A stretch of 64,000 nucleotides of DNA from Prorocentrum cordatum (taxonomy: Eukaryota; Sar; Dinophyceae; Prorocentrales; Prorocentraceae). Numbering within the stretch: position 1 is the first letter of the stretch; every line of letters begins with the position of its first letter. The DNA lies in assembly GCA_963575745.1 (NCBI GenBank), contig CAUYUJ010007413.1, positions 225,001-289,000 on the forward strand. The letters are read 5' to 3'. Shown here one piece after another: positions 22,155 through 34,300 of this stretch. The translations under genes were made by a program, and so were the position numbers. The notes under the pieces were generated by a model. That model did not search any database. It was given only the letters and a program-made list of their open reading frames with translations, and was not told the DNA's origin.

Positions 22155-23655
22155 AAATCTGGCGCAGTAGCCCCCCAATGGGGCCGAATCCTCCACAGCC
22201 CTTCCAGCAGATGCCTTCCATGAGCCAAGCCTCTCCCTTCCTCGCGGCGAGCCCCCCCCCAATGGGGCCCAATCCTCCTTGACCCTCCCGACGGAGGAGG
22301 AGGAGGAGGGGGATGAGAAGGAGGAGGAGGAGGAGGAGGAGGGGGAGGAGGAGGAGGAGGAGGAGGAGAACGAGGAGGAGGAGGAGGAGGAGGAGGAGGA
22401 GGAGCAGTTGCCTCCTGAGCCAAGCCCCGCTCCGCCCCCTCTCTCCCGGCGGCGGTGGCGACCGCCCGTGGGGCAGATTGCGGGGGGGCCCAGACGCCCC
22501 GCCCCCCCCCACGTGCCAGTGTTCACGCGCCTGCTGCTACGTCGATCGCAGCGCAACCCCCGCCCCGACGTGCCCCTCCCCGCCCACGCGCGACCGTTAC
22601 CCAGGGTTTCAAGCCCCCCCCCCACTCTCCCCTGGGTTAAGAGTGCGAGCCGAGGGAATCGGCAACGGCAACCTGAATTTCTCGGGGGGGAGACTCAAAG
22701 GGGGGACGAGCTTCGAGGATCGAGGGTCGAGGTTCGCATCCCACAGGTTGCTGAGCGTCCTGGGGGCGCCCTCGTGTCCACGGCTAGGTTCACCTCGAAA
22801 CTCTGGTCGGCACGCACTCCAGGAGTGGTCCACGGGTAGATGTTTGACCCCTCGACGCCAGGTTCCAGGTTAGAGGTGTTCGGACATAATCGTCGGTTCT
22901 CGGCGGTTTTCTGGCGTCGGGATGCGTTTCAGCGGCTGCGCCTCGCCGAGTGCGTTCTGGGGTGCTGGGATCGTCCCAACCACGTGCCGGAGATCCGCGT
23001 TATGGCCCGAAAACCAGACGACGAGGATGTTAGGGGGGGGCTCAGACGGGGACGCATCTGCCCTGAATCGCCCATTGACCGCCGAAAGGAAACATATAGC
23101 CCCGCCCCGCCCAGGAGCGCGTGGATTCGCCATCGGGGGCCTGAATATTGGCGATGTATCGCCGATTCTGGGTTGACGCTTCCCCCCCATGAGCTGGTAC
23201 CCCTCACAATGGGGACGAAGGCGGACAAACACTGCCTGCCCATCTTCAGCAGGGCTCGGGCTTGCTGGCGGTGCCGCCGCAGGCGGTGCCCATTCGAGAG
23301 AAGCCCGCCTGGCCAGCAGCGGCCCTTGCCGGTTTTTGGACAGCATGTGCGTTGGGCATCGATCGCACCCCCCTAGGGTATCCGAGGGATTCCTGGGGAT
23401 TCTCCCTAGAGAATCCTCCGGGATTCCTGAGGAATTCCTCGGGTTTCCTTGAGATTCCATAGGGATTCCTTCGGATCCGGTCCGGGGCCCCGCGCCCGGT
23501 CCGGTCCGGAAGGAACCCTTTGGGAATCTCAAGGGCAAATTTTTTCCCGAACCCATTTGGGGCGTCCAAAACATAGACAACGCACCACGGAGCCATTGCC
23601 AGTCCAGTTCCGCTCTGTGCAGACGCGTGGTGTGGCCAGCCAGTTCAGGCACACA
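22155..23655. other. Gene-free stretch with a GAG microsatellite
   Basis: 22285-22405 is a GAG/GGA array. 22640-22840 resembles other dispersed repeats (CTCGTGTCCACGGCTAGG). 23375-23500 carries palindromic GGGATTCC/GGAATCC units. No protein-like frame. Confidence 0.5.
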
Positions 23656-23659
23656 TCTA

Positions 23660-24824
23660 TAGATACATACATATGAAAGAGCGTGTTCTACCGCTGCTGG
23701 CGGAAAACCGGGGGGGGTCACTACCGGTTCGAACCCCTCCCCCCCCCCCCCTCCGGAAAACCGGGGGGGGTCACTACCGGTTCGAACCCCCCCCCCCCAG
23801 CTCATCATGAAAAGGGGGGGGGGTCACTACCGGTTCGAACCCCCCCCCCCCCTCGAAAACCGGGGGGGGTCACCACCGGTTCGAATCCCCCCCCCCCCTT
23901 CGAAAACCGAGTGGGGGTGCGGACAGTGGTGGGGACGGTGTTGGTGGGGACAGTGGTGAGGGGATAGCGGGACAGTGGTGGGGAGAGTGGGACGGTGGGA
24001 CAGTGGTGGGGACGGTAGTGGTGGGGACAATGGTGGGGACAATGGTGGGGACAATGGTGGGAACAGGGGGGGACAGTGGACAGTGGTGGTGACGGTGGTG
24101 GTGGGGACAGTGGTGTGGGGACAATGGGAATGAGGTGGAAACAGTGGGACAGTGGAGGGTACAATGGTGGTGGGGACAGTGGTGAAGGCGGTGGCGAGGA
24201 CGGCGGTGGGACAATGGGACAGAGGTACAGTGGGGACAGTGGTGGGGACAGTGGGGACAGTGGTGGGAACAGTGGGACAGCTCAGTGGGACAGCGGAGGA
24301 GTCAGTGGGACAGTGGGGACAGTGGGGATAGTCGGGCAGTGGTTGGGGCCGTGGAGACAGTGGGGAGAGTGGAACCGTGGTGGGAACAGTTCTGGGGAAA
24401 GCGGGGACAGTGCGACAGTGGTGGGGGCACTGGAGGGGGACAGTAGGGGCGGTGGTGGAACCAGTGGGGACAGTGGTGGGTGGTGAGGACAGTGGTGCTG
24501 GGCGGTGAGTAGGGGGGGGGGGGGGTTCGAACCGGTAGTGACCCCCTCCCGGTTTTCCGGATCCGGGGGGGGGGGGGGGGGGGGGGAGGGGTTCGAACTG
24601 GTAGTGACCCCCCTCGGTTTTCGAGCGGGAATGGGGGGGGGGGAGGGGTTAGGGGGGGGGGGTTTTGCCGGGGGAGAGGGGGGGAGGGTTCCAGCAGAGG
24701 GGGGGGGGATTTTCGGAGGGGGGGGGGGCGACCCCCGGGTTCCGGAGGAAAAAGTTGGCAATTTGCCCCAGTAAAGCGGCGGTGGATCACGCTCTCTCAT
24801 ACATATTCATATATGTATGTATGT

Positions 24825-24835
<11 letters not shown>
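23660..24835. mobile_element. Foldback element of about 1.2 kb
   Basis: The outer ends pair: the left ATATGAAAGAGCGTG... (23671 onward) matches the complement of 24775-24805 at 22 of 27 positions. Inside, about four tandem GAAAACCGG..GTCACTACCGGTTCGAAC units (23700-23910) are mirrored in inverse at 24523-24640. The centre (23920-24515) is a minisatellite of GGACAGTGGTGGG units. The ends carry ATACATACATAT-type sequence. Non-coding. Confidence 0.65.
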
Positions 24836-24857
<22 letters not shown>

Positions 24858-25017
24858 GCTGTCCAGGTCTCCTCTTCTGTCTTCCTCCCTTCTCGAGGGG
24901 GAACGTGAGGGGGGGACCTGCTCATTGGGGGGACATCGAGCTAGAATCGGCGATACATTGCCGATAGATCGGCGATAGGCCGCCTCCACCGAGGAAAGAT
25001 GACCCGCTCAGGGGGGG

Positions 25018-25245
25018 AACATCGAGCTAGCATCGGCGATACATCGTCGATAGATCCGCGATGTGCTGCCTCCGGAAAGATGACTCTGATCTCGGCGATG
25101 GTGGCAAGATTCGGGCATTTTGGGCGGCCCAGGGAGAGTGCCACCAGCACCAAAATCCAGCATCACCGTCCACCAGTTGAGGCAACCATCCCGATTAAGA
25201 TGCGATATCTGGGAGGTCAACAGCATCATCGGCGCTGGTAGATCC
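25018..25245. repeat. Dispersed repeat with CGGCGATACATCG palindrome, copy 2
   Basis: Close match to 17415-17640 in order and content. An extra partial unit lies just upstream at 24930-25005. Confidence 0.55.
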
Positions 25246-25329
25246 GTGGTCGGCAACTGGCATCATCCCGCTTTATCCCGGGCTAATATCAGGCTCGATC
25301 CTGCCTAATTTGGCCGAGTCCGGCTTTTC

Positions 25330-25950
25330 GGGTGTTGCCAGAAGTGCCCCTGGCTCGAGGTGCCCCAAGGATTCCCAGGGAGGCCTCCACGGCCTCCAGA
25401 GCACCCGTCACGAGGCCCACGAGGTGTCCCCGGGATTCCCAGGGAGGCCTCCCCAGGGCCTCCAGAGCACCCGTCACGAGGGCCCAGACGGCCCCAAGGC
25501 CTCCAGAAGGGAGCTAGAGGCTGTGGGCACCTTGGGCCCAGCGCGTTCCACGACTCGCAAAGTGCCTACTCGCAAACGTCCGAAAAACAAAAAGCAAATG
25601 TCTGTTTCGATAACATGTCTCATGGATCCGCCGCGGCGGATCCGGACTACTTGCGCACAGTTGTTCTGCGAGTAGTGGAGTTCGACTGTCTATCTGAGTC
25701 GTTCCCAAAATTGCCTTCCCTTCGAGGATCAAAGGAGATGCCATCTCTTCCTCTGCGCAGGTCGGCGGAAGGTCGGCGAGAGTAAAACGAGGCCGCCTCC
25801 GCCGGCGGAAGGGCGGCGGAAGGTGGCGGAAGCAAGACATGCGCCTCCAAGAGATGACAACATTTGTTGGCTCAGGGCTTCCGGAATCTGCCACCTACAG
25901 CAACACCCTTGGCTTGATTTAGGGCGGATTTAGGTTGAGTCGGTTGTGTG
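25330..25950. other. Gene-free stretch
   Basis: 25330-25510 has two near-identical GATTCCCAGGGAGGCCTCC...CAGAGCACCCGTCACGAGG units in tandem (period about 80 bp). The rest is unassigned. Frames in it are not protein-like. Confidence 0.45.
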
Positions 25951-25974
25951 TTTTTGTGTTTTGATGCCGACGAC

Positions 25975-26128
25975 GATTGTAATGATGGTGGTTATCAAAT
26001 CGTAGTGCTGATGGTGGTGGCGATGGTGATGGTGATGATGGTGGTGCTCATCACATCCAGAATCACCATCATCACCATCACCATCATCACCATCACAACC
26101 GCCCTCACCATACCATCATCACCATCCC

Positions 26129-26194
<66 letters not shown>

Positions 26195-26250
26195 TATTAT
26201 CATCATCATCATCACCACCACCATCCATACCATCAGCATCGCCATCACCA
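25975..26250. repeat. CAT/GGT triplet microsatellite
   Basis: GATGGTG units turn into ATCACC and then about 90 bp of pure ATC. This array ends about 30 bp before the spliced-leader-like string that precedes the first coding island. Confidence 0.85.
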
Positions 26251-26273
26251 TCACCATCGTCACCATTGTGGTC

Positions 26274-26291
26274 GGTAGGACTTGGCTCAAA
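26274..26291 (+). other. Relic spliced leader (gapped match)
   Basis: CGGTAG.GAC.TTGGCTCAA aligns to the dinoflagellate spliced leader (core GTAGCCATTTTGGCTCAAG) at about 15 of 21 positions with two bases deleted, including the 3' TTGGCTCAA. An ATG follows after 3 nt and opens a coding frame. Alone this would be weak; its position makes it credible. Confidence 0.5.
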
Positions 26292-26294
26292 ATA

Positions 26295-27975
26295 ATGTCG
26301 TCGTCCGCTGGGGCGGTTTCCCTGAGCCCTCCAGCCTCGTCCTCTCCTTTGATTTCCCCGAGCCCTGCGGCCTCGTCCTCTCCTTTGATTTCCCCGAGCC
26401 ATGCTTCCCCGAGCCCTGCTTCTTCTTCGAGCCGTGCGGCCTCGTCGAGAGCGGCCCCGTCGAGCGGCCCCGTCGAGCCGCGCGGCCTCGGCGGCCTCGT
26501 CGAGGGCAGCTTCGCCAAGCCGTGGCAGCTGCAACAGTTCGGACGCCGATGCTGACGTAGGGTCCGACGCCGACGGCGCCGACGGAGTTGCCGACGCAGC
26601 GGGCTCCGAAGAGGACAGCGGCTCCAACAGCGGCTCCGAAGAGGACAGCGGCTCCAGCAGCGAGGCAGCCGCGGCTGCAAGAGCGAAGGCGAAGGCCGCC
26701 CCGAGCAAAGTAGTCGAGAAGTTCCCGCCTTCGTTGTCCATGACCCTGGAGGAGCACGTCGCCAGCCACGACTACCCAAAGCACGTCTCCACCTGCGGCG
26801 CTTGCAACTTTTGGAAGAACAAGGATAAGTGGAACGCCTCGATGTCTGCGACGAATCCAGTAACGCCGAAGAGTGAAATTTGGATAGGCTGCGTAGGTGG
26901 TAGATTTGCAGTCTGCTTGTTCTGCTCGGCTTTCAAGGGCGCTTGCTGCCATTCCACCATTGGCCAGGGGTCCGCGAGTTTCCAGCGCAAGGGAAACCTC
27001 GTGCGCCATGCACAGTGCGAGGGGCGCCAGGCAGCAGAAGCGGCGTGGAAACGGCGGGTTCGAGCGGAAGGTGGTTCCCCACAACGGCTGCATCAGCTGC
27101 AGCAGCTGCAGCAGCCGTGGCGCCTGCGCCCGCCGTCGTCCGCAACGCCGACCAGCGCCCTGGCTGCCGCGCAGCGGTCGCCACCCGTGCAATGTTGGAG
27201 ACAACCAGTTCCTTCAGTAGTTTCGACGTGTGGCGGGGTGCGTTCGTTGGGGGCGACTTCCAAATTTTGGAGTCTAGTCGGCAGCGCCGAAGGCTGGTGA
27301 CCACCATGGCTCAGCACGAGAAGATCATCACGCAGAGGATCCTCAAACATGGTGCTATTTTTCGTTTGGCTGCGGACGGCCTCGACCGCGCGTGCCAGGT
27401 CGAAATCGGCGCCGTGCTGCGGTCGATCCCGAAGGCTTTGGACTTCCTCCCAAGCTACGGTCTCAAGGCAGGCTGGCTGGAACAGCTGGGCCCCAGAGGG
27501 CCCTGGATCGTGGATCGGGTGATGGGGATGCGGGAGTTCCCGCGGGGCATGGACTGCGACGGCAAGGCTTCCATGCTGGAGGAGTGCGTCCGTCGCGCGT
27601 GCCAGACGGCAGGCGGGGGGCTGGGCGGGGACTTGCACAGGCATGTGCGACAGGAGATTCGGGCATGGCGCAGCGATGGGGCGGATCTAAGTGTACCCCT
27701 GGCTGCAACAGCTACGTTCCCTGGGCTGGCGTTTCACGCGTGGGGCGAGTCTCACTCGCCCCAGAAGGTTCTGGCCAATTCGATGAAAGGGGGCAGCGGA
27801 ACGACGACCGCGGACGAGCTGCTGGTAGCGGGTAAGAAGCCGCCAAGTCTGGCCAAGTTCCTGACTACCTCCACGGTGTACCGCAACACGCTCGGGGAGC
27901 AGCAGCTGGTGGAAGACGGCGGGAGCGGCCGGATCTCAAGGCTGCCGCCTCTACCGCCGACCCCAATTGAGCTGT
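26295..27975 (+). pseudogene. Cys/His-rich protein retrocopy, frameshifted and truncated
   Basis: The frame starts MSSSAGAVSL in a Ser/Ala/Pro-rich leader and shifts once near 26450-26520 into an acidic SDADADVGSDADGADG stretch. It then shows a Cys-rich region: HVSTCGACNF, then AVCLFCSAFK...RHAQCEG, which could bind zinc. A second shift near 27070 leads to a folded-looking domain (GAIFRLAADGLDRACQVEIG, LPSYGLKAGWLEQLGPRGPW, FHAWGESHSPQKVLANSMK, LAKFLTTSTVYRN) that stops making sense after about 27970. I do not recognise the family. The FHAWGESHS segment vaguely recalls transposase cores, but I would not name it so. The relic leader, lack of introns, frameshifts and lost 3' end suggest a decayed retrocopy. 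Confidence 0.6.
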
Positions 27976-29100
27976 TATTCGTTAGTTGTCGGGGTGCTTT
28001 TCCGAGCACGTCGGAAAGGGTTCAGATGAGTCTCCAGATTCTCTGTTGCATCTCGGATTCCTTTTGGTAGCAGTTTTGGAGCCTCGTGGGGTCGCTGTTG
28101 GGTTTCTTGGGGGGTTCTTGCAGCCTTCTGGGGCCTCTTGGGTGCCTCTTGTCTTGGGGCCTCCTGGTATTTGTTTTGGCCGTCTTGGGCCATTCGTGGG
28201 ATTTTTGTAGGGCAGTCGGAACTCTCTTGGAACGCACTCAGGTCCTTCTTGCAGCATTCATGGGGCTCTCTTGGAACCGTCTTGGGCCTCCAAGGTAGAG
28301 CATATGAAGCAAGCCTTTCACATTTTTTTTTTTTCTGAATGCCTTTTTGCCAGTCTGTTGCGGCCCGCTTGGGCCCGACGCGGACCTCTCTGAGGGCTCT
28401 TTTGGGGCTCTGTTGGGGCCCTCATGGGTCCTCGAAGTGGAGCATCTGAAACGGCCGATTCAGTTGCTCCACTTTGGTTGGCTTTGGGAACGTCGTGGGC
28501 CACCCGAGGGCTTACCATGGGACCATTGAGGCATTCTTGGGGCGCCCCCAGAGCCCTCTCAAGGCCCTCATTGGTCTCTCTTGAGGCCGCCCGCCACTGG
28601 ATCCCCAGAGCATGTGAAAGAGCCCTTTAAACGCTCCATTTTGAAGGCTTCCAGCTGGCCTGTTGTGGCACGCTTGGGCTCAGCCCGGACCTCTCTAAGG
28701 GCAATGCTGGGTTTTCTTAGGGCCCCCATGGCCCCTCCAAGTACAGCGTCCGAAACTGCTGCTCTGACCCTCCACGATGGTGAGCTTCGTCGCCGCGTTG
28801 GTTCCCCAGTGCTTGTCGCGCCTTCTCTGGGCGCCCTGCGACCTCTTGAGCAAGCGGCAGTTGGAAGTGAACCTTTTGGAGTAACGCGTGGCGGAAGCTG
28901 GCTTTGGAAGTCATGCGCTGCTGCATGAAACAATATGCGCCTAACTAGCTCGCGTGCCAAAGGCAGTGGCGCATTGGAGCCATCACGGTGCGGAACTGAA
29001 ACAATGAACTCAGCGCGCGGCCAGCAAAAACATTGAAATCCACATTTGTCGGACGCGGGCAATATGCCCCGGCTCGGGGTCCGTGATGGGGGATGGCCCC
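27976..29100. other. Gene-free stretch between two coding islands
   Basis: 28020-28760 is the degenerate TCTTGGGGCC/GGAACGTC texture seen also near 15 kb and 32 kb. About 28780-29100 is unassigned mixed sequence. No frame is protein-like on either strand. Confidence 0.45.
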
Positions 29101-29108
29101 ATGCTCAG

Positions 29109-29129
29109 CCGTAGCCATTACCTCTCGAG
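29109..29129 (+). other. Relic spliced leader
   Basis: Ungapped match of 16 of 21 positions to the dinoflagellate leader; the first 11 bases, CCGTAGCCATT, are identical and the last six are CTCGAG for CTCAAG. It lies 30 nt upstream of an ATG at 29160 that opens MPPKACRKG. Confidence 0.7.
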
Positions 29130-29159
29130 ACGCCTTGCTGTCTTCTTCGCGTGACCACA

Positions 29160-31050
29160 ATGCCGCCGAAAGCGTGCCGTAAGGGATTGGCGGTCGGAAA
29201 GCATAGGGCAAAGCCAAGGCCAAGGCCAAGGCCAGGGCGGCGAACACACCGAACAAGGCCAAACCCAGGATCGCTGTCGTCACCGAGCCCGTAGTCGAAA
29301 GCGAGCCTGGCAGCGCAGAGAAGGTTGGCTCCAGAGCCTGGAGCATGCAGAAAGACACCGAGCGGCTCATTAATGATACATTGTCCTTCATCGATCCTCT
29401 TGACATCAAGAGCCGTCGTAGCACAAAGGAGGGCTTGACGGTCAAGCAGTATTTGCAAGTGGCGCTGGAGGATAACGCGTTGAAGGCTGGCCGCAATGGC
29501 AAGCGGCAGTACTTGACAGAGGAGTTCGGGTCCGAGATTTTCAAGTATCCCAAATTCAACAGGCTGGTTTCCATGGACTTCGCTCCCCTGATCAATCTAA
29601 AATCTCCTTGGACCACAGTTATTGGGAAGCGATGGGCGTGGCCAACTCCTAGAACCCTAGGGTTCAGAGCGTGGGGCCTAGGTGCGATGTCGTGAACAAT
29701 TTGAAGGACATCGACGAGGACAGCTTGATTGCATTGCTTCATGCGTCCACCAACTCCCGAGTGGTCACGATGAAGATGCCCCGCAATATGCAGCTCTCCC
29801 GAGCGGGCATGTGTGGCCGGTTGCAAGTGCCCACCCGTTTCCCTGCAGTTTGGCAGGTTGTTTGTGGCAAGCTCGACTCTGTCTTGATTTGGCATTGGCA
29901 ACAAAAGGCGAGCCAAGACATGTTCATCGATCAGAGAATCTGGGCACAGACCCACCACCACGCGGTGAAGGCCTTCATTGCGGAGGCCGATTTCGACAAG
30001 TCCCACGATTGCGCTGACGCGGAAGAGCACTGCCCAGGGCCAGCCTTGCATAGGGCACTCCAGTCGAGCTTGGGCCAGGCCATGTTCTACGACGAGGCGA
30101 AGCAGCTCCAGATCAACGCCTTCATTGAGCGATGCCACCAGCGCGCTGGTGACCTCGTCCATTCGGGCTTCACCGACGAGAACATTGAGGGCTACCGCGC
30201 AGCAGCGGACGTGGATATCGCGGAATTGGTGAGGAGCGGCCACAAGATGTACAGGCGCGGCAAGGCAGAGGAACGCATTATACTTCTCTTGAATGCGCCA
30301 GTGGAGGTGTACCCGCGCTCGCTGAACGACATCAAGGGCTGGATTATCCGTGCCCTTGCTTGCTCACTTGCCGTCTCGAATAGCCAGTTACCGCGGCTCC
30401 CGTGGGAGCGCGTCTCGTGGGGAGACGAGGCGCTGCCGCAGTTAGGGGCTACCGAGAAGGTGCCCGACAATTTGATCTTCCATGCTCGCAATTCCAGAGA
30501 CTTGATGGGGCGCATTGCTGGAGAGTGGGGCCCTGGCCGGACTTTGGCAAAGATGCAGGAGGACATGAACAACCAAAAGGACATCTAGGAGACAGAACGG
30601 GTTGCGTGCTTAGATGTCGCATTCGTTGTGCACAAGGTCCACGGAGTCGCCGACGCTTGGGGGCAGGGGCAGGTCATCCAGGCCCTGGCGTCGACGGCGT
30701 CTCCGATCGGGGCTGCTTCTGCTGAGGACGTGCTCAAGTGCTTGAAGGAGGTGAGAAAGCTGAGGGGTGATCGTCGCTTCTCGTGCCTCCCGAGCGGCGT
30801 CTCCGATGACATCCACACGATCGAGTCCCTGATATCTGCCATGATGGACGGAATCGCTTCGGGGGCCAGATTGACGACGTCGGGCACCACCATGGACACC
30901 ATGGCATCGCGTTTGAAGTGCAGCGTGCCAGCGCCCAAGAAGAAGGACAAGCTCAACTCTGTCAAGACGACGCTCGTGGGTTCCGAGGCTGCTAAACACA
31001 TCTTCAAGCGGGTGGAGGACGAGAGCCCCGAGAAGCGCCAGGAGTCCTGA
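29160..31050 (+). pseudogene. Large unrecognised protein, retrocopy with two shifts and one stop
   Basis: MPPKACRKGLAVGK is followed, after a one-base shift, by a KAKAKAKAR basic stretch and then LINDTLSFIDPLDIKSRR, GLTVKQYLQVALEDNALK, EEFGSEIFKYPKFNRL. A second shift near 29600-29660 leads to VVNNLKDIDEDSLIALLHAS and a long open frame to TAG at 30586-30588. The same frame then reopens (ETERVACLDVAFVVHKVHG) and ends ...HIFKRVEDESPEKRQES at 31050. Codon use is G/C-ending and protein-like throughout. I do not recognise a domain. The relic leader, single stop and shifts suggest a retrocopy that decayed recently; base-call errors are the alternative. Confidence 0.6.
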
Positions 31051-31121
31051 TTTAGCTATGCTCCGCAACTTCAGCTGGTTGCTCGGGCCCCACTCGCACG
31101 ATAAAACAAACGTGTATCGGT

Positions 31122-31331
31122 GTGGTGATCCGGCAGGCCCGAGCTTCCGTCGTCGCCGTTGGCATGATCAAAGACGGTCCCGCCGCTGACGCGTCGGGGT
31201 TCTTCGCTGCGTCGAGCGGCAGCGCGGGCCGCCCGAAGGGGGCGGCCTCTGCGATCGCAGCGAAGAGTAGCCTGCTGGCGGGGCCGCCGGCCAAGAAGGC
31301 CAAGACGGGCGATGAGCGAGGGCCGCCATGA
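31122..31331 (+). CDS. Short hypothetical tail with basic motif
   Basis: An open frame ending LAGPPAKKAKTGDERGPP and stop. PAKKAKT looks like a nuclear localisation signal. It lies 70 bp after the stop of the 29160-31050 island and may be a displaced 3' part of the same gene rather than a gene itself. The frame opens with GTG; an internal ATG (GMIKDG) is the first conventional start. Confidence 0.3.
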   Translation: MVIRQARASVVAVGMIKDGPAADASGFFAASSGSAGRPKGAASAIAAKSSLLAGPPAKKAKTGDERGPP

Positions 31332-34300
31332 GGGAGAATATGATGAATATGTGCATGGGCGTGGCGTGAGGTCAGCCTCTTCGACGTGGAACCGCGCCTG
31401 CCTCGTTTGGCGCCCGCGCTGGGGCAGCCAGTCCACGGGGTCGGACTGCGCCCGCTGCGATGCGAGACAGCGAACGCCTGCCAGGCGGTTGCGCAGGGGC
31501 TTCTCGAGCCTGGAGCTTAGCGCGAGACGGATGTCTGGATCGCGCGCCCGTTGCGCATCGGGCAGCAACGCGCGTTGGAGGGATCGCGGTCAATCGCGGC
31601 CCCTCCGCCCGCGGGCGCCCCGCCGAGGGCGGCCGCGTGCGCGCCGCGCCACCTGCCAACAGCAATGGCATCGTCATCGCGATCGCCATCGCATCGTTGC
31701 CGTCGCTTCTTCGTCGTCGCATGCGTCTTCGCCGCCGAGCGCCCGCGGGGAGAGGCGCTTCGGAGCGCGAGCTGGGAAAAACATACAGTACTCGCAGAGG
31801 GCAGATCGCTAACCGACAATAAGTCGGTAAATCGGAGAAGCGCCAGGACCAGCAGCAACTTATCGGACAAAAGCACGGCTTGCCATCTCGGGCCATGCAA
31901 GCATTAAACTTCGAAGATTCCCGCGTCCCAACCAGCCAGTCCAGCAGCGATGCCCTTTGGAGCCGCCATCTTATGGCCACGCTGGGGGACGCGAAGGCCC
32001 TCTTCCGTCTCCTGGGGCCCCCTTGAGTCTCTCATTGGGCCGCCGTGGGTTTTTTGGAGGGACCTTGCGGGTGGCGTCTGCAGCTCTCTTGATCAACGAA
32101 GAGGGCTGCGTCGACTTCCGTTTCTCCAGATGCCGAGCGTTAGTTTGTCGGGGCCCTCCCGGGGCGCCCTTCGGGAGCTGCTGCGCGCGATTGGGGCCAT
32201 CTCGGGGCCCCCTTTTTAAGGCCCTTTTTGGGGTTGCGTCGGGGCGCGGCGGGGCCGTGCAACCGCGTCGGAGGCCCGTCGGATGCAAGGGGGCCCAGGT
32301 GACAGAGTTACCCGATATATTTGTAGGTTCTCTGACGCGTCGGGCCCGTTGGGGCTTGTCTGGGGCATATCGGATGGCATGTCGGATGCACTTTCGTCGG
32401 CTGCGCGTAAATTGCGTTGGATGCCATCTTTGGGCGTCGGGGGCCGTCTCGAACCGTTCGGGGCCAGCGGGGGCCCTCGAACGCTTCGCGCGCCCTTCCA
32501 TCTGCGCATGGGCGGGGGGCGGCAGGGGGATGGGTCGGCGCCCCCCCGCGCAGTAGGGGCGGGGCCGCGGGGGAGCGCGTCGAGATCTCCGTGGGCCACG
32601 CGCGGCCCGGGGGCCAATCGGGCGCCGCGACGGAGTCAGGGGAGTTGCGGCTGCGCTCGGCGGGGCGCCCCGCCGTTCAAAGCGAAACGAACAGTTGGCA
32701 ACCCCAAATCATCATGGGCACATTTAATCTGGGCAGGCCCGGGGGGGGGGGGCTATGGGGGCGCGTGCCAAGAAACCTGCTGGATTTTGCCAGGGTGCCT
32801 TGGGTGTCTTGGATTTCAATTGGCTCCCAGTCAGATCTTGGCGATTTTCGATCGACGCGCGTGGATTTTAACTGAGGATTTCATGTTGGGTTTCTCGCGG
32901 AGGTTTCTTGTGGCCGAGCCACCACTGTGGCATGAGCTCGCCGGGTGTGAAAATCACGCGGCGGCGAAAGAGACAGTCGCGTCCACGGGGTCAGGCAGTG
33001 CTCGTCGACGCAAGCGGGCGACCGAGAAGGGGGCGGGAGGGGGGCGGACGGAGGGCAGAGAGGATGACGAACATAGCGGACACAACGCGTTGACAAGGAA
33101 AGCTGTCCGGGTCGGAGGGCTGGTAGTGAACGGGCGGTGACCGCCGAGCCGTGCTACACTGAAGTGGAGACATGCAGTGGCCCCAGAGTCAGGCAAGACG
33201 GGGAGATGACTACGGTGAAAGGGGGATTCGAATCAGGCAAGGGGTCTGGCTATTTGTCATCGTCGTTGCCTCCCCCATCCTCCCCCGTGCCCCTTGTCGC
33301 CCGCCCGCTGGCCCGAGTTGCGGGATACTGCCTCGTCGCGCGAGGTGATCAGCGCCAACCTGGCTTCGCCTGCCTGCAATGTTTCCAGCGGGGGCACGCG
33401 CGTTCCAGGGCAGGTTTTAAAAGTCGTCAGTTCGTCAGCCAGTCGACCCCACGAGATCCTGCTCAACCCATAGGCCCATCAGCCCGCCAACCCAGGGGCC
33501 GCGCGGCGAGCACCCTGGCCGCCGCGTTCAATTAGCCAGCCAGTGAAGCCACCGACCCGTAACCTACCTAACGAGCGTTCCTCGGGTCCTCGTGCAGCGC
33601 GCGGGCCCGTCAGGCCATGGGCCCCGCGTGTCCGTCTTCGCCTGCCCATGCCAACGGCATGCCGAAGCGCGATCTTTGCATCTAGTTGGCCTGGACTTTT
33701 CGCCCAACCCATCAGCCTTTCAACCCACCGACTCTCTGATTTGCAAAATGGGCGTCCATTGACAACCCGCTCGCTTCATCAATTGGTCCGCCAATCGAGG
33801 TCACGCGCGCTGGTCGGCCCACCAATCAGCCTGCCCGCCGACCCACAGCCCTTACACCGATATGAGCCAGGTATATCGATCAACCGATCGGCCCGCTAGT
33901 CCGCCGACGTGCGACCCGCGCAGCGAGCGCTTCAAGATCCTTTCACCCCCATCGAAACAGTTCCCCTCTAATTGCCAGCAGCAACATACACACCCGTAGT
34001 CGCTGCCGGTATCGTAAATGAGTAGCACTCCGAAGATCAGGCGCCAATTTGAAGCTCCAGGGCACAAGAATTGCAGGAAGCATCCTGGGGGTTGTTTTGC
34101 ACAGCGGCGCGTCGTCATCCATTGCTCGACGCGCAGGGCGATGTCCGCGGCAGTTTTCTCAGTTGTTGCGCTTGGGCGCGCGGTTGTCACAGGCTCGACG
34201 TGGTTTCAGAAACTCGCGGAGGCGTCGTTGCCGCACGGTGGCTCTGTGCTCACTTCCTCGGGCTTGACCTTCCAGGCTGCATTCGCGACGTGCTCGCTGG

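Noticed and set aside
23720-23890. GGTTCGAACCCC and GGTTCGAATCCC, resembling a tRNA T-arm / B box
   Set aside because: They repeat within the tandem arms of the foldback, and no acceptor stem, D arm or A box can be placed; not a tRNA gene.
26295-27975. hAT transposase assignment for the first coding island
   Set aside because: Only one short segment recalls a transposase core; catalytic residues could not be placed.
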